From assembly GCF_000576305.1 (NCBI RefSeq), contig NZ_BAVZ01000008.1, forward strand, positions 156,115 to 220,114: 64,000 bases of DNA. The letters run 5' to 3'. The notes below the pieces were generated by a model. It saw nothing but the letters and a program-made list of their open reading frames with translations. It did not search any database and was not told where the DNA came from. Position 1 is the stretch's first letter, and each line of letters begins with the position of its first letter. Positions 1-8,614 of this stretch are shown one piece after another. The stretch comes from Paenibacillus pini JCM 16418 (lineage in GTDB: Bacteria; Bacillota; Bacilli; Paenibacillales; Paenibacillaceae). A program made the translations under genes and the position numbers.

Positions 1-479
1 TATTGAAGAATGCTTGATACTTCATATAATTTCTGATCTACATTGCGAATACCAAGGAATGTATTCACAAAAACTGGGAAGAATGCGCCTAAAGCGATCA
101 TTAGAACTTTTGAAAACTCACCTACCCCAAACCACAGAATAAATAGTGGTATAAGCGCTAGAAGAGGAATGGTTCGTAACATTTGCAAGGAAGGATCTAA
201 TGTGCGTTCAACCATTTTAGCAAGCCCAGTAGATAACCCGATCAGTAGTCCAGTTGTTCCCCCAAGTAAGAATCCTAGGGCAGCTCTATACATGCTGATG
301 CCTAAATGTTCGAAAAGCTCACCACTAAGTCCCAAGTTTACAAACTGACGCCCGATATCCCATGGACTGGGTAATACGGTTGGAGATAGGACGTGAAGCG
401 AACCAATCACTTGCCAGATTACGATAATAATTAGAGGAACGATCAAACCATGTAAGGGTCTCGGTAAACGAAGAAGCAT
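1..479 (-). CDS. ABC transporter permease, SsuC-like (partial, runs off the left edge)
   Basis: Inner-membrane permease of a sulfonate/nitrate/taurine-type importer. Reading the minus strand from an ATG at 479 gives MLLRLPRPLHGLIVPLI, followed by a frame closely similar to the upstream permease, including a segment like LDPSLQMLRTIPLLALIPLFILWFG, quoted here only in part: LALIPLFILWFG is the conserved cytoplasmic loop that docks on the ATPase. The C-terminus lies beyond base 1. The ATG overlaps the stop of the previous gene by one base (TAATG) and is preceded by AAAGGAGG inside that gene, so the two are translationally coupled. Two homologous permeases in one operon suggest a heterodimeric membrane channel. 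The substrate is inferred from the neighbours. Confidence 0.85.
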   Translation of the reverse strand, partial: MLLRLPRPLHGLIVPLIIIVIWQVIGSLHVLSPTVLPSPWDIGRQFVNLGLSGELFEHLGISMYRAALGFLLGGTTGLLIGLSTGLAKMVERTLDPSLQMLRTIPLLALIPLFILWFGVGEFSKVLMIALGAFFPVFVNTFLGIRNVDQKLYEVSSILQ

Positions 480-1330
480 TAGAATCCGCCTCCTTTGAAG
501 CTGTCCTGCCATCGTAGGAGGCGTTTCTCAAGCAATTTCACTAGAGAATCGGTTAGCTTACCCACCACAGCGAATACAATAATGCCTACAAATACGACTG
601 TTGTTAAGGAGAATGAACGAGCATCATTAATCATAAATCCAACACCTGAAGTAGAGCCCATCATTTCAGCGACAACGAGACCGAGCCAAGCTACCCCAAT
701 GGATAGACGTACACCTAGAAATATATTAGGAAGTGAAGCAGGTACGATTAATTTCGAGATTAATTGCCATTTGGTAAAATGCAGTACCCGTGCAACATCG
801 AATAACTTACCATCAACACTACGAATACCAAGAAATGTGTTTACGTACATTGGGAAAAAAGAACCTTTGGCGATAAGCAATATTTTGGATGTCTCTCCAA
901 ACCCGAACCACAGAATGAACAGTGGAGCGAGTGCAAGATGGGGGAGCGTCCGCAGCATTTGTAAAGATGGATCAAGTAGCCGCTCTGTCTTGATGGAGAA
1001 CCCAACCCATATGCCTGCCGCAAGGCCAAGACCTCCGCCTAATAGAAATCCTAGCAAAGCGCGCCAAGCGGAAATACCTAAATGGCTAGCAAGCTCACCA
1101 GATGCGGATAAATTAATAAACTCCTGCAAAATCATGCTTGGTGCGGGAAGCAAGATTGGGTTCAAGGCTCCCATCACACCTGCAATCTCCCAGATCGTAA
1201 TCAGTACAACAGGAAGAAGTACACCTAACATTGCATTTGTTATTTGTATGGAAAGACCACGGCGTTGCCGCTGTTTCTTTCGCTTAATCGATGGACTTGT
1301 CGCTGTGTTTTCTATTCTTGCTTCCAGCAT
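479..1330 (-). CDS. ssuC: ABC transporter permease, SsuC/TauC family
   Basis: Membrane subunit of an aliphatic sulfonate-type ABC importer (BPD_transp_1 fold). After a basic N-terminus (KRKKQRQRR) come about six hydrophobic segments, and the family's cytoplasmic signature is visible as TLPHLALAPLFILWFGFGE followed by the EAA-like loop around FTKWQLISKLIVPASLPNI. Length is about 283 residues, normal for SsuC. The frame is open from an ATG at 1342, but the ATG at 1330 has a better-placed GAGGG just upstream, so 1330 is preferred. It sits 20 bases after ssuA and overlaps the next permease by one base. Substrate assignment is by family and operon context only; nitrate/taurine-type relatives look similar. 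Confidence 0.88.
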   Translation of the reverse strand: MLEARIENTATSPSIKRKKQRQRRGLSIQITNAMLGVLLPVVLITIWEIAGVMGALNPILLPAPSMILQEFINLSASGELASHLGISAWRALLGFLLGGGLGLAAGIWVGFSIKTERLLDPSLQMLRTLPHLALAPLFILWFGFGETSKILLIAKGSFFPMYVNTFLGIRSVDGKLFDVARVLHFTKWQLISKLIVPASLPNIFLGVRLSIGVAWLGLVVAEMMGSTSGVGFMINDARSFSLTTVVFVGIIVFAVVGKLTDSLVKLLEKRLLRWQDSFKGGGF

Positions 1331-1350
1331 AGTAGCCCTCATTTCTCACA

Positions 1351-2385
1351 TTAAGGTAGTTTATTCTTCAAAGCCTCTGTAATAAATTGGTTATCCACCA
1401 CTTTGGAGACGTCAATTTTCTTGCGAATATTCTTCACTTCAAATTGGAAGTCAGCTGTCTTTTGGAGCTCAGCTACGACATCATCCGCTACGGGGATATT
1501 AATTCCTGTGGAACGAGTTCTCATCCCCTGAATAACAGGTAGAGGAACTTTATATTCCGCGGCATATCGTTTTTGTGCTTCTTCAAGATGGCTATCTTCC
1601 CATAATCTTGATTTCTCTAGTACCTTTAAGTAGAGCGTTACAAGATCAGGGTATTTATCCGCAAATTCTTGACGAACAATATAGAAGGAAGGTGAGAGCA
1701 CGCCGAGTTGTCCTCCATCAGCGAGCACGGTTCCTTTATCCGTTAACGTATTAAGTGTAATGTATGGGTCCCAAGTGGCCCACGCGTCTACACCGCCTGT
1801 TTCAAATGCAGCTTGAGCTTCATCTGGCTGAAGCTGGATTGCCTCAATATCCGTCCCCTTTAAACCCCCAGTTTCGAGTCCACGGTACAGGAAATTAAAA
1901 GCGTTACTGCCTTTAGCGACAGCCACTTTTTTACCTTTTAAATCGGTAATCGACTTTATTGAACTATTCTTCTTCACAATAATGGCGACATTGTTCTTTC
2001 CATCGAGAGCTTCAGAGATAATTTTAAAAGGAATACCAGCAGCTTGAGCAGCTACAACGGGCATATTCCCAAGACCCGCAAAATCAAGACGATTCGAAGC
2101 CATAGCTTCTGTCATAGGAGGTCCGCTCTGGAACTCAGCCCAAGCAACCTTTACCCCTAATTTTTCGAATTCTTGCTCGAACCATTTTTCCTCGCGTGCC
2201 TTTCCGAATAAGCCTCCGCTGCCTTGCACTCCAATGTTCACTGTAAGTCCTTCGTACGAGGTCTCTTTCTTAGATGATGGTGTTGCAGCTGCACTTGTTG
2301 ATTTATCAGCTTCTTTGCTAGCGCATCCAGTGATCACGATGGATAAGGTAAGTATGGCGGCGAATACAAAACGAAATTTATTCAT
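1351..2385 (-). CDS. ssuA: Sulfonate-type ABC transporter substrate-binding lipoprotein, SsuA-like
   Basis: Extracellular binding protein (344 residues) of the sulfonate importer. The N-terminus MNKFRFVFAAILTLSIVITG is a lipoprotein signal ending in the lipobox ITG-Cys, with the lipid-anchored cysteine near residue 21. The mature part has the SsuA/THI5-like (NMT1) pattern: an early VQGSGGLFGKAREEKWFEQE stretch, then LDFAGLGNMPVVAAQAAGIP and DLKGKKVAVAKGSNAFNFLY, the ligand-pocket strands typical of this family. GGGGGAGAG upstream of the ATG is a good ribosome site. It lies between the ATPase and the permeases in the order B-A-C-C. Aliphatic sulfonates are the most probable ligand, but the fine specificity cannot be read from sequence. 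Confidence 0.88.
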   Translation of the reverse strand: MNKFRFVFAAILTLSIVITGCASKEADKSTSAAATPSSKKETSYEGLTVNIGVQGSGGLFGKAREEKWFEQEFEKLGVKVAWAEFQSGPPMTEAMASNRLDFAGLGNMPVVAAQAAGIPFKIISEALDGKNNVAIIVKKNSSIKSITDLKGKKVAVAKGSNAFNFLYRGLETGGLKGTDIEAIQLQPDEAQAAFETGGVDAWATWDPYITLNTLTDKGTVLADGGQLGVLSPSFYIVRQEFADKYPDLVTLYLKVLEKSRLWEDSHLEEAQKRYAAEYKVPLPVIQGMRTRSTGINIPVADDVVAELQKTADFQFEVKNIRKKIDVSKVVDNQFITEALKNKLP

Positions 2386-2435
2386 TACAATCTCTCCCCC
2401 TCGAACATCTATTTCTATCTATTTGTTGATAACTG

Positions 2436-3212
2436 TTATATCCCTGCGCCCTGATCGAGTAGAGGCTCTTCAACCTTCTCAAATTCTTTCAGCACGATAT
2501 GTCGTAATTCTTGGAATGAATGGCTGGCCCGCTTTCTAGGAAAGGGGAGGCCAATCGGTAGAATATTTCGAATATGACCTGGACGTGGGTTCATGATGAT
2601 CACGCGTTGACCTAAGAAAACGGCCTCATCCAAATCATGGGTTACAAATAACATGGTGGTGCGGTTCTTTTGCCAAATATCGAGGAGTACCTCTTGAAGG
2701 TGTGATCTTGTAAAAGCATCTAGCGCCCCAAAGGGTTCATCCAGTAAAAGTACATCCGGATTTCGAAGTAGTGCTCTAGCAATCGCGACCCGCTGAGCCA
2801 TCCCGCCGGACAACTCCCGAGGATATGATTGTTCAAAACCTTGTAGACGAACTAATTCAATTAACTCATCTACTTTCTTCCGAACTTCCGGGTTCTTGAG
2901 TGATAGGTTCGCTGCGATATTCTTTTCTACGGTCAACCAAGGGAATAACCGAGGCTCTTGAAAAATAAATCCCTTTTCGATACTTGGTCCCTCAATAGGC
3001 TTACCATGCAAGGTGACAGAGCCTTCATATTCGGTATCAATTCCAGCTACGATTTTTAATAAAGTGCTTTTCCCACAGCCACTGGGACCAATAATGGTTA
3101 TAAATTCACCCTGTTGTACCTTCAGTTGAATATGTTCTAAAGCGACTACATTACCCGTAGGGGCGGAGAAAACTTTATTCAAGTCATCAATAACGAGCAC
3201 TTCTGATGTCAT
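2436..3212 (-). CDS. ssuB: Sulfonate-type ABC transporter ATPase, SsuB-like
   Basis: Cytoplasmic ATPase (258 residues) that powers the importer, first gene of the operon. Walker A is GPSGCGKST, the ABC signature is [15 protein letters not shown], and Walker B is [12 protein letters not shown], followed by the switch histidine in VTHDLDEAV. The [20 protein letters not shown] stretch is characteristic of the nitrate/sulfonate/taurine subfamily. The ATG follows AAAGGGGGA at normal spacing. A promoter about 150 bases upstream (3368-3397) would drive the whole ssuBACC set. No S-box or T-box is visible in the leader. Confidence 0.92.
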   Translation of the reverse strand: MTSEVLVIDDLNKVFSAPTGNVVALEHIQLKVQQGEFITIIGPSGCGKSTLLKIVAGIDTEYEGSVTLHGKPIEGPSIEKGFIFQEPRLFPWLTVEKNIAANLSLKNPEVRKKVDELIELVRLQGFEQSYPRELSGGMAQRVAIARALLRNPDVLLLDEPFGALDAFTRSHLQEVLLDIWQKNRTTMLFVTHDLDEAVFLGQRVIIMNPRPGHIRNILPIGLPFPRKRASHSFQELRHIVLKEFEKVEEPLLDQGAGI

Positions 3213-3367
3213 TTGATTGTTCCCCCTTTAATTATTCACATAAGTTTACTAGGAAATATAGATAAAAAAAATAGAGAACCCGCACGCACTCATAGATATG
3301 TCTTCAGAATACATTTAGATCTCCAGTTGTCTGGTCGATTCATCGTATGAAATTATCGTATGCGGTA

Positions 3368-3397
3368 ATAATAACAACATCGCTTAAGAGTTGTCAA
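3368..3397 (-). promoter_or_regulatory. Sigma-A-type promoter for the ssu operon
   Basis: On the minus strand TTGACA (3397-3392) and TATTAT (3373-3368) are separated by 18 bases, giving a transcription start near 3361 and an untranslated leader of about 150 bases. The leader contains no recognisable riboswitch. It faces away from the divergent sugar transporter promoter at 3466-3495. Confidence 0.6.
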
Positions 3398-3465
3398 TCA
3401 TTTCCGTTTAATGAATGTACAGAAGTGATCTCACAAAAATAATTGTGAGAAATGATTAAAAAAGA

Positions 3466-3586
3466 TTGCGAAGCGTGGGTGCAATATGCTACTATTATCT
3501 CGTAATTGGAAACGTTACCGAAAACGATGCCGATGATGAAGTAAGCGCTACCATTTTGTGGGGCAAAGGTTTCGGAAACGCATTCA
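3466..3586 (+). promoter_or_regulatory. Promoter with four cre/LacI-type operator sites
   Basis: A promoter TTGCGA (3466-3471)/TACTAT (3490-3495, 18-base spacing) is followed by four sites resembling the CcpA/LacI-family consensus TGWNANCGNTNNCA: TGGAAACGTTACCG at 3507-3520, CGAAAACGATGCCG at 3519-3532, AGTAAGCGCTACCA at 3540-3553 (best, 13 of 14) and CGGAAACGCATTCA at 3573-3586. The first sits at the expected transcription start. They are plausible binding sites for the LacI regulator encoded downstream at 6965, for CcpA, or for both. Confidence 0.6.
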
Positions 3587-3629
3587 TAATATACGAAAAT
3601 CATTGAGAGATGAAAGAGGGGCAAAGAGA

Positions 3630-5018
3630 ATGAGTAAGATGAAAAAAATGTTAGGGATCATGCTTGTAATATCTTTGATTTCCGTGTTGGCTGCATGTGG
3701 CAGCAAGACAGATAATTCGTCCACAGCTGGGGATGATAACAAGAAGGAACCAGCGACTGGTGCTAAAGAAATTTACTTCTTGAATTTCAAACCTGAAATT
3801 GCTGCAACGTATGAGAAGATTGCTAAGGATTATGAAGCAGAAACAGGCGTTAAGGTTAAAGTGGTTACCGCTGCAAGTGGAACATATGAAACAACATTGA
3901 AGTCTGAAATTGCTAAATCTGACGCTCCTACGATTTTTCAAATCAATGGACCTGTAGGTTATGAAGCGTGGAAGAACTATGCTGCTGACTTGAAAGATAC
4001 GAAACTTTACAATGCATTGTCTGACAAGACTTTGGCTGTGAAGAGCGGCGAAGGCATTTATGGTATTCCTTATGTAGTTGAAGGATACGGTATCATTTAC
4101 AACGAAGAAATCATGAAGAAATACTTTGCACTAGCGGATAAGAAAGTATCTATTTCTTCAACAGCTGAAATCAACAACTTCGCTACATTGAAATCTGTAG
4201 TAGAAGATATGACTGCTAAGAAAGATCAGCTTGGAATTAAAGGCGTATTCTCTTCTACTTCCTTGGGTGCTGGAGAGCAATGGAGATGGCAGACTCACTT
4301 AGCTAACCTTCCATTGTACTATGAATTCAAAGACAGCAAATTAAATGAGAACACTGTACTTGCTGGGCTAGATACAAAAGAAATTTCGTTTAAGTATGCT
4401 AATAACTATAAGAACATCTTTGATCTATACATCAACAACTCGGTTTCTAAACCTGCTCTTCTAGGAAGCAAATCTGTTGCCGATTCAATGGCTGAATTTG
4501 CACTAGGTCAATCAGCAATGGTTCAAAATGGTAACTGGGCTTGGTCACAAATCAGTGAAGTTGGCGGAAACAAAGTAAAAGCTGAAGATATTAAATTCAT
4601 GCCAATCTACACTGGCGTAGCTGGTGAAGAGAAGCAAGGTCTTGCAGTAGGTACTGAAAATTACTTGGCTATTAACAGCAAGGTCTCTGCTGAGAAGCAA
4701 CAAGCTTCGATCGCTTTCTTAGAGTGGTTGTTCACAAGTGACAAAGGTAAGAGCTATGTATCTAAAGATCTAGGATTTATCGCACCATTTAATACATTTA
4801 AAGATGATGAAAAACCAGCTGATCCATTGGCTAAAGAAGTAATGGCATGGATGGAAAAAGACGTTACTTCCGTACCTTGGACATTCGCAGCATTCCCAAG
4901 TGAAGAGTTCAAGAACCAATTCGGTGACGCGCTTCTTGAATACGCTCAAGGTAATAAATCTTGGGATGAAGTTGTAACGGTTGTTAAAGATTCTTGGAAA
5001 TCAGAAAAAGCTAAATAA
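3630..5018 (+). CDS. Sugar ABC transporter substrate-binding lipoprotein (family 1)
   Basis: Extracellular solute-binding protein of a carbohydrate importer (CUT1-type), about 462 residues. The frame is open from 3558, but the ATG at 3630 is preferred because AGAGGGG lies 8 bases upstream and it starts the lipoprotein signal MSKMKKMLGIMLVISLISVL with lipobox LAA-Cys. The earlier start would add a charged stretch encoded by the operator region. The mature protein has the MalE/UgpB-like order: IYFLNFKPEIAATYEKIAKD, APTIFQINGP, GIYGIPYVVEGYGIIYN. Two permeases and a LacI regulator follow. No ATPase gene is present, so it probably shares an MsmX-type ATPase encoded elsewhere. The sugar is unknown. 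Confidence 0.88.
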   Translation: MSKMKKMLGIMLVISLISVLAACGSKTDNSSTAGDDNKKEPATGAKEIYFLNFKPEIAATYEKIAKDYEAETGVKVKVVTAASGTYETTLKSEIAKSDAPTIFQINGPVGYEAWKNYAADLKDTKLYNALSDKTLAVKSGEGIYGIPYVVEGYGIIYNEEIMKKYFALADKKVSISSTAEINNFATLKSVVEDMTAKKDQLGIKGVFSSTSLGAGEQWRWQTHLANLPLYYEFKDSKLNENTVLAGLDTKEISFKYANNYKNIFDLYINNSVSKPALLGSKSVADSMAEFALGQSAMVQNGNWAWSQISEVGGNKVKAEDIKFMPIYTGVAGEEKQGLAVGTENYLAINSKVSAEKQQASIAFLEWLFTSDKGKSYVSKDLGFIAPFNTFKDDEKPADPLAKEVMAWMEKDVTSVPWTFAAFPSEEFKNQFGDALLEYAQGNKSWDEVVTVVKDSWKSEKAK

Positions 5019-5032
5019 AAGTTAAAAAATAA

Positions 5033-5067
5033 ATGGGTGAGTGAGGTTTCTTACTCCCCATTTTTTT
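5033..5067 (+). terminator. Hairpin plus T-run between binding protein and permeases
   Basis: ATGGG-T-GAGTGAG pairs with CTTACTC-CCCAT (12 pairs, one bulge) around a GTTT loop and is followed by seven T. Placed between the binding protein and its permeases, it is probably a partial terminator that makes the binding protein transcript more abundant than the permease transcript. Confidence 0.7.
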
Positions 5068-5088
5068 AACCAGATAGGAGAAGAGTAC

Positions 5089-5931
5089 ATGCAAAAATCG
5101 ATAAAAAAATACTTTGCTCTTTTTGCATTGCCAACGATATTGGCCTTTACGGTCATATTTATAATTCCATTTCTCTTAGGCGTATATTTGTCATTTACAG
5201 AATTCACGACGGTAAACGATGCTAAATGGGTTGGCTTCAGTAACTATGTTAAGGCTTTCTCTAACCAGGAATTTCTTAGAGCACTTTGGTTTACGGTTAA
5301 ATACACCGTCGTATCTGTCATTTCAGTAAACGTATTTGCATTCATTTTTGCGATGTTGTTAACAAGAGGTAAAAAAGGTACTAATGTGTTTAGAACGATC
5401 TTCTTTATGCCTAACTTAATAGGTGGTATCGTACTCGGTTACATTTGGCAATTGATTCTCAACGGTATTCTATTCAAATTTGATGTGACTTTAACTTCCA
5501 GTGCAAAATATGGTTTCTGGGGACTCGTCGTTTTGATGACTTGGCAAATGATTGGTTACATGATGATCATTTATATTGCTGGTATTCAAAATATTCCTAA
5601 GGACCTTAACGAAGCAGCAAAAATAGATGGAGCATCCCGATTTGTTATTTTGCGCAATATCACGATTCCTCTAATTATGCCTTCCATAACGATTTGTTTA
5701 TTTTTAACGTTATCGAATTCATTTAAATTGTTTGATCAGAACTTGGCTCTTACAGCAGGTGCGCCGTCTAAACAAACATCCATGTTAGCTCTAGATATTT
5801 TCAATACATTCTATGGTAAAACAGGCATGGAGGGTGTTGGCCAAGCGAAGGCGGTTATATTCTTTGTATTGGTTGCAGCCATTGCTTTAATACAACTTGT
5901 CTTGACGAGAAGAAAGGAGGTTGAGAACTAA
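5089..5931 (+). CDS. Sugar ABC transporter permease, MalF/UgpA-like
   Basis: First membrane subunit of the CUT1 sugar importer, 280 residues with six predicted membrane segments. The EAA loop is visible as DLNEAAKIDGASRFVILRNITIP, quoted in part as NEAAKIDGASRF, the contact site for the ATPase. The frame is open from 5041, but the start at 5089 (MQKSIKKYF) has ATAGGAGAAG upstream, and the longer version would overlap the hairpin at 5033-5067. Its stop overlaps the start of the next permease by one base (TAATG). Confidence 0.9.
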   Translation: MQKSIKKYFALFALPTILAFTVIFIIPFLLGVYLSFTEFTTVNDAKWVGFSNYVKAFSNQEFLRALWFTVKYTVVSVISVNVFAFIFAMLLTRGKKGTNVFRTIFFMPNLIGGIVLGYIWQLILNGILFKFDVTLTSSAKYGFWGLVVLMTWQMIGYMMIIYIAGIQNIPKDLNEAAKIDGASRFVILRNITIPLIMPSITICLFLTLSNSFKLFDQNLALTAGAPSKQTSMLALDIFNTFYGKTGMEGVGQAKAVIFFVLVAAIALIQLVLTRRKEVEN

Positions 5932-6770
5932 TGGAACAGACACAATCACGCGGAAAAGACATTACAATCTTCACGATTCTATTGGTCTTAGCGATACTGT
6001 TCTTAGCTCCGATCCTGATCGTCCTGATGAACTCCTTCAAAGGTAAGTTTTTCATTAGTGATACGCCCTTCCAATTCCCGAATGGAGATACATTCTCAGG
6101 GCTTAGCAACTATACCAGTGGTATTGAAAAAATCAACTTCTTTAGTGCCTTCGGTATGTCACTCTTTATAACGGTATGTTCTGTAGCTGTTATCGTCTTA
6201 CTGACTTCCATGACAGCATGGTATATTTCCCGGGTTAAGTCGAAGTTTAATTCGTTTCTATACTACATCTTTGTTTTCTCCATGATCGTTCCATTCCAAA
6301 TGGTTATGTTTACGATGACAAAGACAGCTAATGTTCTGCACCTAGATAACCCAATCGGAATTATACTCATCTACTTGGGATTTGGTTCAGGATTATCGGT
6401 GTTCTTATTTAGTGGATTTGTTAAGTCCATACCGCTTGAAATTGAAGAAGCCGTTATGATTGATGGGTGTAACCCAGCTCAATCGTTCTTTAAAGTCGTA
6501 TTACCGATTCTGAAGCCGATTGCGATCACGGTTGCGATTCTGAATGTCATGTGGGTATGGAATGACTACCTGTTACCTTATCTAACCATTGGTAATGAAT
6601 GGAAGACAATTCCGGTAGCTATCCAATATCTTAAAGGTGGATATGGATCTGTTGATATGGGAGCGATGATGGCGATGCTAGTCTTAGCTATTATCCCAAT
6701 CGTCATATTCTACTTATTCTGCCAAAAGTATATTATTGAAGGCGTAGTTGCAGGCGCTGTTAAGGGTTAA
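5931..6770 (+). CDS. Sugar ABC transporter permease, MalG/UgpE-like
   Basis: Second membrane subunit of the same importer, 279 residues. Six hydrophobic segments are visible, with the EAA loop IEEAVMIDGCNPAQSFFKVV and the usual C-terminal FCQKYIIEGVVAGAVKG of the family. AAAGGAGG precedes the ATG, which overlaps the previous stop by one base. A strong terminator follows at 6791-6845, so the transporter operon ends here and the LacI gene has its own transcription. Confidence 0.9.
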   Translation: MEQTQSRGKDITIFTILLVLAILFLAPILIVLMNSFKGKFFISDTPFQFPNGDTFSGLSNYTSGIEKINFFSAFGMSLFITVCSVAVIVLLTSMTAWYISRVKSKFNSFLYYIFVFSMIVPFQMVMFTMTKTANVLHLDNPIGIILIYLGFGSGLSVFLFSGFVKSIPLEIEEAVMIDGCNPAQSFFKVVLPILKPIAITVAILNVMWVWNDYLLPYLTIGNEWKTIPVAIQYLKGGYGSVDMGAMMAMLVLAIIPIVIFYLFCQKYIIEGVVAGAVKG

Positions 6771-6790
6771 GCTGTAAATAGGAAACGGAT

Positions 6791-6845
6791 AGTAGGGTTG
6801 CTTTTCGGTTGACTATGACTCACCGAGAAGAACCCTACTTTTTTT
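6791..6845 (+). terminator. Rho-independent terminator of the sugar transporter operon
   Basis: AGTAGGGTT pairs with AACCCTACT and the inner TCGGT pairs with ACCGA, followed by a run of seven T. Confidence 0.85.
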
Positions 6846-6964
6846 ACATCTTGCTTGTCTTCTATGGACTGAACTGCTATTCTCTATGAGAATGTAATTT
6901 ACAGAGATATATTTCCTGTTTTCCTAGGGAAATGGATTAAACTACGATGTAAGGGAAGATGGAT

Positions 6965-7996
6965 ATGGGGGCTTCTATTACAATTATAGATATTGCAAGA
7001 ATGTGCGGGGTGGGTGTAACCACCGTATCAAGAGCGATAAATAATCATCCAGATATTAATGACGAAACCAAAGCGATGGTTATGAAGGTTATCAAAGAAA
7101 ATCATTATGTTCCAAACAACAGTGCTAGAAATTTGAAGCGTTCTGCTTCTAAGACAATCGCAGTCTTAATTAAAGGTATAACGAACCCCTTTTTCAACCA
7201 AATGATTCAGGTTTTTGAAAAGGAAATTAAGCGGAAAAAGTACTCATTTATTCTTCAACGTGTAGATGATAAACAAGATGAAATTGACGTTGCTATTGAA
7301 CTGGAGAAGGAAAAACGTCTCAAAGGGATTGTTTTTCTCGGAGGATATTTCTCTCACTCTAAAGAAAAGCTTGATCAATTAACCGTTCCTTTCGTTTTGA
7401 GTACAATCGGAATGACTGATGAATTTGACGCTAACGATTATTCTTCAGTATCGGTTGATGACTTTAAAGAGAGTTATAAAATGGTAGATTATTTATGTAA
7501 TCAAGGACATGATAAGATCGCAATCATTACGGCTTCCATGGATGATGTGAGTATCGGGAAACTGAGATATGATGGATACAAGAAAGCTTTAGAGGATAAT
7601 GGCATTCCTTTTAATAACCAATTAGTCCGTTGTATGAAGGAAGATATTGAAAGCTATTCCATGGAAAATGGATATATGGTTACGAAAGAATTGCTAGAAT
7701 CTTCAGAGGAATTTACGGCTATTTATGCCCTCTCGGATAATCTAGCCATTGGTGCATGCAAGGCGATTATTGAAGCTGGGAAGAGCGTGCCAGAGGATTA
7801 CTCCGTTGCAGGCTTTGATGGACTGGATATCACATTCTATTATAACCCTTCCATTACGACCATTAGACAGCCTGTGGATGAAATCGCAGAAGAAACGATT
7901 CGAGTTCTGTTCGATTTGATCAACAAGAAGATTACACACGCACATCGGATTTTTCCTGCGGAACTCATTGTGAGGGAGTCTACGAAAAGCCGATAA
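6965..7996 (+). CDS. LacI-family transcriptional regulator
   Basis: Sugar-responsive DNA-binding regulator, about 343 residues. The N-terminal helix-turn-helix is clear (TIIDIARMCGVGVTTVSRAI, hinge helix SARNLKR), followed by a periplasmic-binding-protein-like effector domain (IAVLIKGITNPFFNQMI, AIYALSDNLAIGACKAI, SVAGFDGLDITFYYNPSITT). An ATG at 6959 is in frame, but AAGGGAAG is only correctly spaced for the ATG at 6965. It lies downstream of a sugar transporter whose promoter carries several LacI-type sites, so it most likely controls that operon. A small inverted repeat ATTCTC-TAT-GAGAAT lies upstream at 6879-6893. Confidence 0.9.
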   Translation: MGASITIIDIARMCGVGVTTVSRAINNHPDINDETKAMVMKVIKENHYVPNNSARNLKRSASKTIAVLIKGITNPFFNQMIQVFEKEIKRKKYSFILQRVDDKQDEIDVAIELEKEKRLKGIVFLGGYFSHSKEKLDQLTVPFVLSTIGMTDEFDANDYSSVSVDDFKESYKMVDYLCNQGHDKIAIITASMDDVSIGKLRYDGYKKALEDNGIPFNNQLVRCMKEDIESYSMENGYMVTKELLESSEEFTAIYALSDNLAIGACKAIIEAGKSVPEDYSVAGFDGLDITFYYNPSITTIRQPVDEIAEETIRVLFDLINKKITHAHRIFPAELIVRESTKSR

Positions 7997-8007
7997 AAAT
8001 TGATAAA

Positions 8008-8042
8008 AGAAGGCCCTAGCATGTATGATGCTAGGGCCTTCT
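8008..8042. terminator. Bidirectional terminator between convergent genes
   Basis: AGAAGGCCCTAGCAT and its exact reverse complement (15 pairs) flank a 5-base loop. T-rich sequence is stronger on the minus-strand side (TTTTATCAATTTTTATC), but the hairpin lies between the LacI gene and the convergent gene at 8072 and can serve both. Confidence 0.8.
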
Positions 8043-8050
8043 GTTGTTAT

Positions 8051-8074
8051 CCAGTACGTTTACCAGTACGTTTA
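8051..8074. repeat. 12-bp tandem duplication
   Basis: CCAGTACGTTTA occurs twice in direct succession (8051-8062, 8063-8074). The second copy includes the stop codon of the minus-strand gene at 8072-8470. It is probably a small slippage duplication. Confidence 0.9.
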
Positions 8075-8470
8075 TTTGCTTGAATCACTGGCAAATATCT
8101 TTTTATCAAAGAATACAATAGAGATAAATAAAACAATGGCTACAAGCAGGATGCAGGCAGGAATAATGAATGAGAGAAGCGATGCTGTGTTTGGCATTTT
8201 ATAATAGAACAACATGCCAAGTGGCATAAGTCCGCCACCGATCAGGCTGGTCCAGAAATGGATTCGAGCCGTCTTTTTCATACTTATGTCTTTGAATACT
8301 TTATAGAAAATACCATAGGCAAAAAGGGTAAGCCATCCGACAACAAGGATATGTGCATGGGCTGGCGTTAGTGAATAATCTTTTTTGCCTGCCATATCCG
8401 AGCCAATGAGTGCGCCAAGCAATGAATAAAGTGCTGCAATACGGATGAACCATTTACTATAATTAATCAT
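8072..8470 (-). CDS. Small four-helix membrane protein, haem-copper-oxidase-subunit-I-like
   Basis: 132-residue integral membrane protein with four hydrophobic segments (about residues 8-25, 43-60, 72-90 and 97-120). The segment LTPAHAHILVVGWLTLFAYG with paired histidines resembles a single helix of haem-copper oxidase subunit I/NnrS-type proteins, and such proteins are often annotated as cytochrome oxidase-like. It lacks the full set of haem and copper ligands, so enzymatic oxidase activity is unlikely. It stands alone, divergent from the Rrf2 regulator at 8615, which could mean redox-linked control. Function is not known. Confidence 0.7.
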   Translation of the reverse strand: MINYSKWFIRIAALYSLLGALIGSDMAGKKDYSLTPAHAHILVVGWLTLFAYGIFYKVFKDISMKKTARIHFWTSLIGGGLMPLGMLFYYKMPNTASLLSFIIPACILLVAIVLFISIVFFDKKIFASDSSK

Positions 8471-8545
8471 GTGTTTATACTCTCCTTCAAGTTTTAATTG
8501 AATGGCTAAGCATACACTAGAAATATGAACGGAGAATGAACGGCA

Positions 8546-8597
8546 TTGACAATTTACAAAGCTGAACTATAATAGATATTACAGACTCGTAAAGTCT
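8546..8597 (+). promoter_or_regulatory. Strong promoter and inverted repeat upstream of the Rrf2 gene
   Basis: TTGACA (8546-8551) and TATAAT (8568-8573) are 16 bases apart. Just downstream, AGACT (8583-8587) and AGTCT (8593-8597) form an inverted repeat within TTACAGACTCGTAAAGTCTT, a plausible autoregulatory operator for the Rrf2 protein. Confidence 0.6.
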
Positions 8598-8614
8598 TTT
8601 ATTATGGAGAAGGG

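Noticed and set aside
3213..3361. S-box or T-box riboswitch before the sulfonate operon
   Set aside because: The conserved cores of neither class are present in the 150-base leader.
8051..8074. Tandem repeat as a CRISPR or phase-variation tract
   Set aside because: Only two 12-base copies without spacers, after the stop codon.
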